Shown here: positions 22,664-32,458 of the stretch, in pieces
Position numbering within the stretch: the stretch's first letter is position 1
How the letters are laid out: each line of letters begins with the position of its first letter
Source: Phytoseiulus persimilis
Taxonomy: Eukaryota > Arthropoda > Arachnida > Mesostigmata > Phytoseiidae
Reading direction: 5' to 3'
Length of the DNA: 64,000 nucleotides
Assembly (NCBI GenBank): GCA_037576195.1
Contig: CM075101.1
Span: forward strand, 4,402,001-4,466,000
Notes under the pieces: generated by a model
Seen by the model: only the letters and a program-made list of their open reading frames with translations
Told to the model about the DNA's origin: nothing
Database searches by the model: none
Translations under genes and position numbers: made by a program

Positions 22664-23420
22664 GCGTCAACAACTGGTAGGATTCAAGATGGCGCCAGGA
22701 AGACGAATCTGAGGAAGAGGGGAATACGGCGCCTCTACTCGTAAACATAGGGGGTGCTTGAGTGCATATTGCACGCAGCGAACCACCGAATTCATCTAGA
22801 GGGCGGACATTGTGTCTCGTACGCAACCCTGTATTTGAAGTGGAGTTCCAGGGTACTGCGGGGGCACACACTCGTCTCTTGAAGGGGGCGATGCTGGACT
22901 CGATAGCTCCGTTTGTGCGACAGGGAGCCCGGAAGATGGGTATTGATCATGAAGCAGATCAGCAGCGTAATCTGGGTGCCTAATCGGGAGAGCTCTTCGA
23001 GAGTTACGTCGCTTGTTGCTCCAGGTCAACGAGGCGCCTATGATCCCTGTCCCGCTCCGACCCTAGATCATCCGCCGCACCGGGGAGACCCTCAGCGAAT
23101 CAGCTGTCACGCTCCAGGAAATCCGACACCTTTCGATGTCAGACAGAGATGCACGCTTTCTTCCGGATGACCTGTACCGGATCTCATTATCTATTTCAAA
23201 ACATCGTTCACCGTACTGTTGCCCTGCTCATCATGAGGATCATTGATGAAACGATGGCATGTGGGTTCAAGTGATGTCCTAGTCCCCGTCCGTGATACTG
23301 AATCCCTCCATCGTAGCACCTTCTAGCATTCGGGTTCGCGGGCCTTCTCTCGCTGCCTCCGCATGCTCCTCTCCCTCGTGAATCAGTCTGCTCATCCTAC
23401 CACAACACTACCAGTTGACG
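22664..23420. other. Non-annotated spacer between two inverted-repeat elements
   Basis: Only short overlapping open frames on both strands. Near 22686 the plus strand reads CAAGATGGCGCCAGG, similar to a YY1-type start-site motif, but no gene follows. Nothing else is supported. Confidence 0.35.
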
Positions 23421-25061
23421 TAGACCCCAGTGGTAGAGATGGATTTCAGAACAACGGAACAACGGCGTTGCACTGCAACGTTATGGGCCTATGCTTCAGC
23501 ATACGTTGTAACAACGTGTGCTGAGTCTATGAGAATTCCCGTTGTGAAAAAACGGGGGGTTGGGAATGAAAAAAACGAAGTTTTCCGACGCGAGAATGGA
23601 GACAACATTGACGATGATCTTTGCTGAAAGTATGAGCCGAATGTGAGCGCCCCATCTGCTTTTGAGGAGGGCGGCCTTTGGCGTGATACTCGGCTTCTGA
23701 GGATCACACTCAAAATGCGGCCGGATCACGGCATCCCGCCCTGAATTCGACGGGACTAATCGACGGAACGGAAGGGGAGCGTGATGCCGTGATCCTGATC
23801 CGGATCTCGCTCAGAAATCAAATATCATCACGCTCTACTAAGCCTATCGAGTGGAGGGCGTGATACCGTGATCCGGATCGAGATCTCGCTCCAAAACCAC
23901 CGGATCACGCTCCACCAAGTGTTTCACTGCGGCCGTGATACCGTGACCCGGATCGAGATCTCGCTCAGAAACCACAGGATCACGCTCTACTAAGTGTTTC
24001 ACTGGGGCCGTGATACCGTGATCCGGATCGAGATCTCGCTCAGAAACCACCGGATCACGCTCTACCAAGTGTTTCACTGGGGCCGTGATACCGTGATACG
24101 GATCGAGATCTCGCTCAGAAACCACCGGATCACGCTCTACCAAGTGTTTCACTGGGGCGTGATACCGTGATACGGATCGAGATCTCGCTCAGAAACCACA
24201 GGATCACGCTCCACCAAGTGTTTCACTGGGGCCGTGATACCGTGATCCGGATCGAGATCTCGCTCAGAAACCACCGGATCACACTCTACCAAGTGTTTCA
24301 CTGGGGCCGTGATACCGTGATCCGGATCGAGATCTCGCTCAGAAACCACCGGATCACGCTCTACCAAGTGTTTCACTGGGGCCGTGATACCGTGATACGG
24401 ATCGAGATCTCGCTCAGAAAACACCGGATCACGCTCTACCAAGTGTTTCACTGGGGCCGTGATGCCGTGATACGGATCGAGATCTCGCTCAGATCTCGCG
24501 TGATCGGGTGGTTTCTGAGCAAGATCTCGATCCGTATCACGGTATCACGGCCGCAGTGAAACACTTGATGGAGCGTGATCCGGTGGTTTTGGAGCGAGAT
24601 CTCGATCCGGATCACGGTATCACGCCCCCCACTCGGTAGGCTTAGTAGAGCAAGATGATATTTGATTTCTGAGGGAGATCCTAATCAGGATCACGGCATC
24701 ACGCTCCCCTTCCTTTCCGTCGATTAGTCCCGTCGAATTCAGGGCGTGATGCCGTGATCCGGCCGAATTTTGAGTGTGATCCTCAGAAGCCAAGTATCAC
24801 GCCAAAGGCCACCCTCCTCAAAAGCAGATCGGGCGCTCAGATTCGGTTCATACTCCCAGCAAAGATCATCGTCAATGTTGTCTCCGTTCCCGCGTCGGAA
24901 AACTTCGTTTTTTTCATTCCCAACCCCCCGTTTTTTCACAACGGGAATTCCCATAGACTCAGCACACGTTGTTACAACGTATGCTAAAGCATGGGCCCAT
25001 GAAGTTGCAGTGCAACGCCGTTGTTCCGTTGCTCTAAAATCCTTCTCTACCAGTGAGACGG
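23421..25061. mobile_element. Foldback-type element: a 1.6-kb palindrome with internal 75-bp tandem repeats
   Basis: The left arm, from about 23421, and the right arm, ending about 25061, are inverted copies of each other. The shared segment includes the CAACGGAACAACGGCGTTGC block, the ACAACGTGTGCTGAGTCTATG block and a TTTTTTCACAACGGGAAT segment. Inside the left arm is a tandem array; inside the right arm the same unit occurs about twice in inverse orientation, with the turn near 24485-24500. Long arms carrying tandem repeats and no large coding interior resemble Foldback-class elements. No target-site duplication or transposase was recognised, so it is either non-autonomous or a relic. Confidence 0.8.
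23857..24488. repeat. 75-bp tandem repeat array (about 9 units) inside the foldback element
   Basis: Unit starts with the motif (GCC)GTGATACCGTGAT fall at 23857, 23932, 24007, 24082, about 24156, 24231, 24306, 24381 and 24456. Each unit contains GATCGAGATCTCGCTCAGAA and a CGGATCACGCTC segment, with internal dyads around GAGATCTC. Units differ mainly by single substitutions such as CCGGATC/ACGGATC. The period is 25 codons and the minus strand stays open across most of it (KHLVERDPVVSERDLDP repeated). No start context or known domain supports translation. Confidence 0.93.
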
Positions 25062-25764
25062 GTGGGTGACGATCACAGTCCAGGAGCCAGGCTGATGGAC
25101 GCACTCATTTTGGAGGGAGAGAGAGCGCGCATGCCATGAAATTCGACGGTTCTGTAGTACAGCCGGCCACGCACCTTCGGGCCCGGCGAAGTACTCGCAA
25201 ACAGATACACAAATATCTCGTTACACTTAGCATCAACTCAGCCTATTTCTCAATGAGATTCGGTCGCCGGCGCCCCGCGAGTAGATGGGAATTCACCGAT
25301 GGAGGTGCAAGCTAACTTGGAGGGGAAGGGCAGCCACCCTGGATAACAGTTTCTCAACGCCGCTCTGAGACAGTTTCTCTTCTGTTCGATCTATGAGAGC
25401 GGCGTTTCTAATGAGTCCCTTGCATGACCTGGGCTTCATCGCTCATTTCCCTTACTCTTCAGTCCTCTCAAGCTCCCTGGCCTTCCTTGGGCCAATTTCT
25501 GGTCTTTGGAGCTTTCTCACACCTCGGAGGTTCTCCTATTCTCCATCCTAGATAGACAGTTTCTGAGCGGCAAGCCAGGCGCTTGCTAGGCCTCAGTTAT
25601 TATTTGAGCTGCCATGAAACATGAAGATCACTTTCTACCTGCAGTTTCCGTCAAGCATGTCGCTACCACAATCTCGAAGTCCGAGTACAAGTGTCTCTCT
25701 TCCGTCTCTGTTCAGGATAGATCGAAATCGATGAAAGCTGTTAGACTTCGCAAACTCTCAAAGT
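25062..25764. other. Non-annotated spacer
   Basis: Short frames only. A GAGAGCGGCGTTTCT / AACGCCGCTCT inverted pair of about 11 bp is seen around 25350-25400. The sequence downstream of the truncated retroelement polymerase shows no second LTR that I can recognise. Confidence 0.35.
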
Positions 25765-26597
25765 TCAAATGCTGTTCCCATCGTTATGTTCACAACATGC
25801 CCGACTCCGGCGTCCAACAAGTCTCGCGCGTGGCAGCGACTTTCCAGGCTCAAGCTCGATATCTGCCTCGATGAGATCCGTACATCCAAGTTCTCGCAGG
25901 TTGAACGAGAATACGTCGCAGAATTCGTTAATCAAAGTCATCACAGCGTCCTGCTGTGCGCTGGTGAGTGAGGGTGAGAGGTTGATCTCCGTAGGCTCGA
26001 TCCGTCGTGCACATCCCACCGAATTGCCGGGTACGACAACCACATCATTGCCCACCGATCCAGCGGGTGAGGACCCATCCGGCAACTCAGCCAACCTGAC
26101 GTCCTCCTCCGGCAGGATCCTGCCTCTACCCAAGCGATCACCTGGGCGAAACAGCACAGGTTTGGGACCATGATTTTCGACAGGAATCCTGAACCGCCCC
26201 CTGTCATCACTGTGATACACAATATCACATTCCGGGGCACGCACAACTACCGCCGAGTTCGGGTCGGTCCGCGCCTCAACGAAGGCCGCCGCTCCCGCAA
26301 GGAGCTCAACCTCCGCTGCCGCCTCCAGTCTGACGTTCCGCGCGTTTCGGAATTTCTCTAGGAGCGCGTTTATTGGCCCCACGAAAAACTTGTCGTTGAT
26401 TCGGAGCAGCGCCAAATGCGGCAGGTCTGAGAACGTGCGACCGACGAAAAGCTCCTCGGGAATTGCGTCGTCCGACACAACCATAGCCTCCACGTCTTCG
26501 GCGTACCCCTCGTCCACCTGCAACGAACCCAAGAAAACTCGCCTAAGGGCGACAGTAGAAGGACTTGAGATGTCTCGCGTCCCATATATTGGTATTG
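25765..26597 (-). pseudogene. Protease C-terminus and pol linker of the gypsy-like element, truncated before RT
   Basis: The frame continues the protease downstream of the inserted element (YGTRDIS...) and runs through a linker region. That includes the INEFCDVFSFN and ADIELEPGKSLPRA segments that precede the reverse transcriptase fingers in Ty3/gypsy polyproteins. After this point the sequence no longer follows the family and the frame soon stops. No catalytic YxDD box is present in the window. Confidence 0.75.
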
Positions 26598-26605
26598 GCT
26601 CGAGG

Positions 26606-27192
26606 CAGTAGCGTAGCGAGGCGGGGGGCGGGGGGGCGGTCCGCCCCGGGCAACAGGTCGCTGGGGGCATCAGAATGCCTCTCCATGCCTATCACATTCG
26701 AGTTTCTAAGCTCTTCCACGTAGATATTTTCCCGGTATCCTCATAGTGGGGGCGAAGTCCGATCGATGCATCTGATTTTTCACCCTATTGACGAACCACC
26801 ATATAATTTTCGTCCTCCTTCCTGATCGAGAGGCAACGTTGAGTTCTTTTTTTTTCTGCATCGGACCAGAGATCGAGCAAACGAAGTTGACAAACCTCGC
26901 TGTCCTATCTATCGAGATGTCCATCACGGATGAGTTTGACTTCGAGGAGTCAATAGAAGATTCGCAGTTCCAGGGGCGAAGCAAATAACCCTTCAAGAAT
27001 AGGTGAGCCAGTTGCTCATGTAATATTCTAGTTGCTCACATTCGGGTCAGCTCGCGCAAATTGTCTCCATTTCCCTAAAGATCTCCATCTCGAACGATCA
27101 TATTTTGTGTTTGAGGACACACAAAAATACCCCAAAAAGAGAGGGGGGCATCGAATCCGCCCCGGGCATCATGAAGGTTCGCTACGCCACTG
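26606..27192. mobile_element. hAT-like non-autonomous element (587 bp) nested in the retrotransposon
   Basis: The ends are CAGTAGCGTAGCGAGGC on the left and the inverse of CAGTGGCGTAGCGAACC on the right, 12 of the first 13 bases matching. It is flanked by perfect 8-bp duplications GCTCGAGG at 26598-26605 and 27193-27200. An 8-bp duplication with CAGxGGCGTAGC termini is typical of hAT-superfamily elements. Removing the element and one duplication puts the two halves of the retroelement protease in the same frame. The interior holds only short frames, so it would need a transposase from elsewhere. Confidence 0.88.
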
Positions 27193-27200
27193 GCTCGAGG

Positions 27201-28459
27201 ATCGTTCTTAATTTCAGACGATTCACCGTACTCGCCTGTATAAGAACAGATGAACATCCGGTGTCCATTAGACCCTTAACTTGTTCCTTACCGTTGACCA
27301 GGCACGGTTTCATGTATTTCTCTCCTGATCCTGCGACCGCGGTATTTGCAGATGCGTTGCACTGTGCTCGGTCCTGTTGAGTGGGGCTCGGCCGCTGGTG
27401 GGAGTCTCTGGGGCAGTCTCTTATACAATGCCCAGTCTCTCCGCAATTCCAACAGACCGGAGGGCATAGTCCGGATCGATCTGTCCCTCGGTGGCGCGGC
27501 CGAGTCAGCGCTCGAGGTGCCTCCTCCGTCACACCATGACTTCGACCTCTGTTCTGGAAATGGCGAAACGGCGCGCCGCCGGTCGGGTCAAGCGGCCCGA
27601 AAGACCCGTCACTGCCGCGTCGCTCCTGCGCTCCATTTGAACCTGGAGCAAACTCCGGAGTCGCCCCCCAAACCGGTGCACGTGAGCGGGAACTCCACCG
27701 ACGAGTGTTCAACTGAACAAACTCCCGATCTCGAGGCTCATTTGGGCACTCATTTCCATGCCCGTATGCGCGTATAGGCTCACGCGGAGTTCTCGAGGCG
27801 TCCAAACCGATCATCCGGGCGGCCCTCCCCACGTCAGCAACCAAAGCCACCACGCTGGCCGATGGGTGATGGGACATCGCCAATTTGACCGACGTGAACA
27901 CCTCATGTATTCCTTCCACGATATGGTCGAAGGCTTCCTCGAACGGAATCCCCGCCGCTTGAGCCATGCTGGCCTTCTCAAAAACGTGTGATTCCATGGG
28001 GGTATCCGCTGATTGCACGAAAGTGAAGAAGGCGCTTGATGTACACCCCGGCTGGACGAAGGCGGCGGTGAACCGCGGGGAGAAGGCTGTCTCGTCCTCA
28101 GCATCGTCGAATGAAGAGAACGGGTTTTCCGCATTCTCAAAATGGAACCACGTTGCCGCGCGCCCCTCAAGGTGCGCGAGAGCAAGACTCAGAGCTGCCT
28201 CCGATCTCCTGGCCGCCAAACCCTTGCTGGCTCCGTCATACAAAGTCAACCGCGGACCCCTCCGAGAAACCACCGGTTAGCGATCTGTCATAGTCTGCAT
28301 AAGGCTCGTGAGTTGCTCCGTCAACTCGAGAATCCTTTGTTCCATCCTGAACGATCGCGCGGTCTCGGAAGGAAAAGTAACGTGATTAACCGGTATCCCT
28401 CGTGTCTGTCTCGCGTTGATTCGAGAAATCCTACCTGCTCTTCCGGGCCCTGCCCTCAC
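27201..28459 (-). pseudogene. gag and protease start of the gypsy-like element
   Basis: The frame starts at about 28345 with a methionine (MEQRILELTEQLTSLMQ) and is interrupted by TAA at 28279-28277, then continues in the same frame to the insertion. Mid-protein it has a CCHC zinc knuckle (CWNCGETGHCIRDC, C-x2-C-x4-H-x4-C) near 27425, after an Arg/Pro/Ser-rich region. It then runs into the protease active-site motif MDTGCSSVLI near 27265. The first part would form the capsid domain. The in-frame stop and the downstream insertion make it a pseudogene. Confidence 0.8.
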
Positions 28460-28494
28460 AAATCCAACGAGCTCGGTTTATCCCACTTCTGAAT

Positions 28495-28697
28495 TGTTGG
28501 TGCGATGATAACGGAAAACTCGCGATTCTGGCTCACGACGGTTTATTTCACAAGTGCCGACTCACGGCCCCCAGGGCTCGATATTGTCGCGGCTCTGCTC
28601 TACGTGTGATATCAATTGCGCCTTTTTTTGATTGCATGACGCCCGGAGGCCTCTAAGTGTGCGCCGTCGCGGCGGGAACCACCTAGCATTGCTAACA
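28495..28697 (-). mobile_element. Putative 5' LTR (203 bp) of the gypsy-like element
   Basis: On the minus strand the segment starts TGTTAGCAATGC and ends CACCAACA, with inverted TGTT/AACA termini, and contains GAAATAAACC near 28545 as a polyadenylation signal. It is followed at once by ATTCAGAAGTGGGA, a position and sequence type expected for a primer-binding site. Its outer end lies only about 8 bp from the AATAAA-containing 3' end of ELOVL copy B. Without the partner LTR the boundaries rest on termini and position. Confidence 0.6.
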
Positions 28698-28798
28698 CAC
28701 CTTTATTATACGATTCCTTCTTGTATGCAACATCTTCTTAATAACTCTTGTTTCTAACAAGGGAAAAAAACTATTGGAGAGAGGGCGGGAAGGATACT

Positions 28799-29572
28799 TC
28801 ATTTGAGTTTCGCCTTGTAGCTCCTGTAGTAGAAGTTGACGAACAGAACGAGGATCGCGAAAACTGCACCCTGCCAGAAGTGTACAATGCCACGTGGATA
28901 ACCGCACTCTTTGAACATCGGAACAGAAAGGTGAGCCAGCATAAAGAAGAACTGGATGATCTGAACTTTCGTCAAATGTTTCTTCCACCACAAATATCTC
29001 TGGACTTCAGGGCCCAATGTGGACAGAAAATAGTAGGTATACATTATAGCGTGGACAACCGAATTGAGGCACAGAGTGAACACCACGAGGTTTGCGAGAC
29101 CGAAGTAAGCTGAGCCCCAAGAGGCTGTTACGACAAGAACGTGGTGGAACACATGGAGAACGGTGATTTGTTGTTGTTTTTTCCGCAACACGAAGAACAC
29201 AGTATCGAGGAAGTCGATAACGCGTAGCCACCAGTAGTAGAAGGTGAAGTCCATGAGCTGCATGGCATGGAGATCGGTTCGTCTATCGGGAGGTGTGCAA
29301 ACGATCGAGTTTCCCATCACGAAATAGAAGTGGTGGAAGATCGTGATGGCAAACCCCACGCTGAGCACGATTTGAAGCACATTGTAAAATCGAGTGATCC
29401 ATGTGAGCTGATACGGCTTCCGGTGCTTCATGTATTTGGGACCCGCGTGGAATACCACGAAGAGGTACGTGAATATCAAAACCGCCAATGTTCCAGGCCT
29501 TGCCGAGTACCAACCTCCAACACGCGGATCTCGCTCGAACACGTAGCCTTCTGGGAGTCCTTGGAGCTTCAT
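28799..29572 (-). CDS. Very-long-chain fatty-acid elongase, ELOVL family (copy 1)
   Basis: This is an intact 257-residue single-exon frame from ATG at 29572. ELOVL proteins are ER-membrane 3-ketoacyl-CoA synthases that condense malonyl-CoA with acyl-CoA in the first step of each elongation cycle. Visible family features are the catalytic histidine box HVFHH at 140-144, RVIDFLDT at 117-124 and NSVVHAIMYTYY at 170-181. There are also several hydrophobic spans and a C-terminal KAKLK that fits the KxKxx ER-retrieval signal. The motif set looks closest to the ELOVL1/7 group. Length is slightly short for the family (usually about 270-320), mainly at the N-terminus. It differs from copy 2 by one residue (Leu6 versus Phe6). 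No intron interrupts the coding region, unlike the neighbouring genes. A solo LTR begins about 56 bp upstream of the ATG. An AATAAA for this strand lies near 28704. Confidence 0.95.
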   Translation of the reverse strand: MKLQGLPEGYVFERDPRVGGWYSARPGTLAVLIFTYLFVVFHAGPKYMKHRKPYQLTWITRFYNVLQIVLSVGFAITIFHHFYFVMGNSIVCTPPDRRTDLHAMQLMDFTFYYWWLRVIDFLDTVFFVLRKKQQQITVLHVFHHVLVVTASWGSAYFGLANLVVFTLCLNSVVHAIMYTYYFLSTLGPEVQRYLWWKKHLTKVQIIQFFFMLAHLSVPMFKECGYPRGIVHFWQGAVFAILVLFVNFYYRSYKAKLK

Positions 29573-29628
29573 GTTGCGATTCTTCCTCTGTTCGGGCTAA
29601 CACAGCCTCCTGTATCGTCCGTTGAGTT

Positions 29629-29992
29629 TGTTGGAGAGGAAATTCGTCTTCGGTGGCACACTAGCTAGAAGGCTCCGTGCACAGGCAGATTCACCTCACG
29701 GACACTGATACGGTAGCAAGGAGAAGACAGTACGGCGTATAGATGAACAGTAGTTTATTCGCGTGTGGAGTATGGTTATATGGGATGTGATTGGGAGAGT
29801 GAGAGTTGTTGAGTTGAGTCTTCGGGGAGTACTTCGAGGGTGTTAGTAATTACGGCACTAAGCCGGGCTTCTAAGGTTTTCTGATGAAAGGATTAATTAC
29901 TTTGGCGCCTTAAGTGGCGTGGGTTCTAGTACGAACCGAGTCTGCTGAATCTAGATTCGGATGCATCCGCTTTCGCGTGTTGCATCTCAACA
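29629..29992 (-). mobile_element. Solo LTR (364 bp) directly upstream of ELOVL copy 1
   Basis: On the plus strand it starts TGTTGGAGAGG and ends CATCTCAACA, flanked by GAGTT at 29624-29628 and again at 29993-29997. Block C has the uninterrupted site (GTTGAGTTGTTGAACG near 33283), so the insertion and its 5-bp duplication are confirmed by comparison. The only AATAAA is on the minus strand (CGCGAATAAACTAC near 29755), which suggests the LTR is oriented like the elongase gene. Confidence 0.92.
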
Positions 29993-30292
29993 GAGTTGTT
30001 GAACGCACCAGCTGTTGTTTTTTCGTTGTTCCTTCTTCAGTGGAATCTAACGCACTGAACACCGATTCTTGAAACGAGCAACGTGAATATCTTGTTCGAG
30101 CGTTCGGAAAGCAGCTCTCGATTTAGGCTCATCTCTCACCCCTTGTTTTACCTCTCTGGACGGAGCTGATTGAGTCCAACTCAGTTATTCACACGCTTGC
30201 TCTGATCTTTCAAAAGTACACCGCTTTACTTCAGCTGTGCGGAGCGCTTTGACTGATTCCCATGAAGTTCAACGGCCCTCTCGGGCCGCATT

Positions 30293-30331
30293 CGCAATAT
30301 TGGCTGTCGAGTACCGGCAGCCAATATTGCG
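30293..30331. repeat. 14-bp perfect inverted repeat in block B, absent from block C
   Basis: CGCAATATTGGCTG and its exact reverse complement are separated by 11 bases (TCGAGTACCGG). The left half is conserved in block C, but there the right half is replaced by about 140 bp of unrelated sequence (33612-33750). This looks like a local rearrangement rather than a functional structure. Confidence 0.8.
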
Positions 30332-30778
30332 ACAGGATTGCGGCAGGAGCGACTGTTCGAATGCGCCGTCTCGAGTGATCCAAACGCTCACATGGTGCTT
30401 CAGACGTGTCTCGGGCGGGCACCCTGGGAGATTTCGCGGGCCGTTTGTGGTGCTATAAATGTAAGGAATTCCAATGGAGGGCGCCGAGAGTCTTCGCAGA
30501 ACGCCGAGATGGGTTTTTTGTCTATCGGTCAATCACGAATATGCGGAAGGAATGCCCGAGTTGAGTCTCATTGAGTTCCCATAATCAGAAAGTTCTCAAG
30601 AGGAAGAACGAGTAGTCCTGAACTTCATCATCTCCCCTCTGTTTCGTCCCGTTACTCCGGCAATCGTCAACAATCATACGTGTCGGAATGATGGGGCGGA
30701 AGCTTCCAACGTCTATTCGCGGAATGTGAGAGGAATGTCATTCCCACCCCTGATCTAGTGCGCCTCACCATCCCTGTT

Positions 30779-30891
30779 TGTTGAGGGAGGTAGATAGCAG
30801 ACCAACCCTTCAGCCACAATAAACACCGTACACGACAGTCAGTGCGTGGCTCCCAAGAGAGTCGCTCGTGTTCTCAGTTACCGGTTCAACA
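30779..30891 (+). mobile_element. Short LTR (113 bp) followed by a primer-binding site
   Basis: The segment has TGTTGA...TCAACA inverted termini and an internal ACAATAAACACC. It is followed ten bases later by TGGTGGCAGCGG (30903-30914), which has the form of a primer-binding site pairing with a tRNA 3' end (CCGCTGCCACCA). A gag-like frame follows at 30982. The LTR is short, and the matching 3' LTR is not seen. Confidence 0.7.
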
Positions 30892-30981
30892 GGAGTAAAC
30901 ATGGTGGCAGCGGTAAACTGAAATCTTGGTGAGACAGAGGAAGAGAACGACGACTCGAAGCGACACAGTGCGAAAATAGAG

Positions 30982-31311
30982 ATGGAACGCCTGGAAATCA
31001 TGAAAGACATAGCCGTGAAGGACAAAACCGCGGACGAGTGGGGGCGGTTTTGGGAGCTCTTTGAGACTTATCTCACGGCCACAGAAAAGGCGGAAAAAGA
31101 AGAAACGATGAAAATCGCACTGTTGAAAGTATTGGGAGGCCGAATTATCGTGGATGAATACAGCAATGCGTTCGCCACGGGACCCGCGAAAACCCTCAAG
31201 GAGGCTCAGGAAGTGTTGGCGTCAAAACTCAAAGCGAGAGAGTCCGAGCATTACCGATCACACATCTTCTGGACCAGAGCACAGAAGCCAAACGAAAAAA
31301 TCGACAAGTGG
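30982..31311 (+). pseudogene. Truncated gag of an LTR retrotransposon
   Basis: The frame starts MERLEIMKDIAVKDKT and has the gag capsid-like WxxFxxxFETYL pattern, then a KLKARESEHYRSHIFWTRAQ segment typical of Ty3/gypsy capsid regions. It ends at KPNEKIDKW, where the sequence switches abruptly to the DNA shared with block A. No nucleocapsid knuckle, protease or polymerase follows. The open frame runs on to 31407 through unrelated sequence. Confidence 0.65.
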
Positions 31312-32458
31312 AGCATCAGTCGGCCGGGAATACAACCCGATGTTCTGATGAGTCTCTGGCGAACAAATCGAGGATTGATGACCAGACCCCGAGTGAGCCC
31401 GAGCTGATTTCGAGACCATAGGCTTGTCACATTATATATTAGCTAACGAAGTAGGAAAGAAAGAGCAGTCAATACAGGCAAGCCGCCGGACTGTTGAGCC
31501 ACAGGCACTGTTTTATAATAATGCCAGTCTAAAGCTCCGAAGTCCGAGGTGGACATCTTGGTGTTTGGTTGCTCATCCAACTTTCTCATCAGGAAACTTC
31601 TGAAGACTATGACTCCCAGAAACCGCACCCGATTCAGGTGGATGAGTGGAGTTCGGGTAATACGCAAAAATTGGTTACATCTTGTTCTATTCTTCGAACT
31701 TCGAACCGTTTAGAGGAAGTCGATGAACTTTCAGGTCGAACAACTTTCTCTAATTCTCTCGCCTGCCCCATCAACGCTTTTTGGGTTCGGAGTAATCGGT
31801 GATCGAGTAAGCCGGCGTTTCTGAATATCTACGCCCTCGGCGACTCCTGTCCAGCAACTTTTCGGGGTGCTTGGATCATTACCGGAATTTCGAGACGATT
31901 CCGTCGATCTCAAGGCGAAATCAAGACACGATCGAGAGCTGCTCGCATTCGGGGGAAAACTAGCCCAGGGTATCCCCCTGGGAGCAAGCTAACGAAAGTT
32001 TAAACCTCTCGGATCGAGCTCTTCGAGCAGATCGATCTTCTAGCCGTCTCCTGCGTCAAAAGAGCTCCTTAACCACTTTCTCGAATGCAACTCAACTTAT
32101 CTTATCGGTGGCCCAGATGTCAAAAAGCTGACCACCGGAAGCTTTTCCTGCCCCCTCTTCGTCAAGTTGTTTCGTTCCACTCGGGAAGATATGGTGAGCT
32201 CAGAAACGCATGAGTCGGGAACACCTGCTGGCGAGTGGCAGACCAACGCACAGTTCTCTTGTTTGGCATGAGTCGGTTAGCGCCCACCACAACTGCCTTT
32301 CTTTGTCACTGCAGCGGATGAGGTCCAAAGAGATGAAAACGAAGCGTCAAAAACTTTAACATGTTTATTATTCGATTCCTTCTTGTATGCAACATCTTCT
32401 TAATAACTCTTGTTTCTAACATGGGAAAACACCTATTGGAGAGGGCGGGAAGGATACT

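Larger units (their letters stand above)
25765..28697 (-). mobile_element. Degenerate Ty3/gypsy-like LTR retrotransposon, truncated in pol
   Basis: On the minus strand the order is a putative 5' LTR (28697-28495), a gag frame, a zinc knuckle, an aspartic protease start and the pol N-terminal linker. Homology stops just before the reverse transcriptase core at about 25840, where the frame leaves the family pattern after GKSLPRA. The element is disabled three ways: an in-frame stop in gag at 28279-28277, a 587-bp insertion in the protease region (26606-27192), and the loss of RT, RNase H, integrase and the 3' LTR. Confidence 0.85.
28698..30587 (-). repeat. Duplication block B (contains ELOVL copy 1)
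   Basis: This block matches block C from the ELOVL 3' end through the gene and its 5' flank (roughly 28705-30585 against 32372-33985), with few substitutions. Differences are a solo LTR at 29629-29992 present only here, and a replacement near 30293-30340 where B has a short hairpin and C has about 140 bp of other sequence. Its right end joins directly to the start of block C at 30588. Confidence 0.92.

Noticed and set aside
23844-24451. Minus-strand 25-residue repeat protein (KHLVERDPVV...)
   Set aside because: The period of 75 bp keeps a frame open automatically; it is broken at 24149-24152 by a 2-bp loss and lacks any start or domain context.
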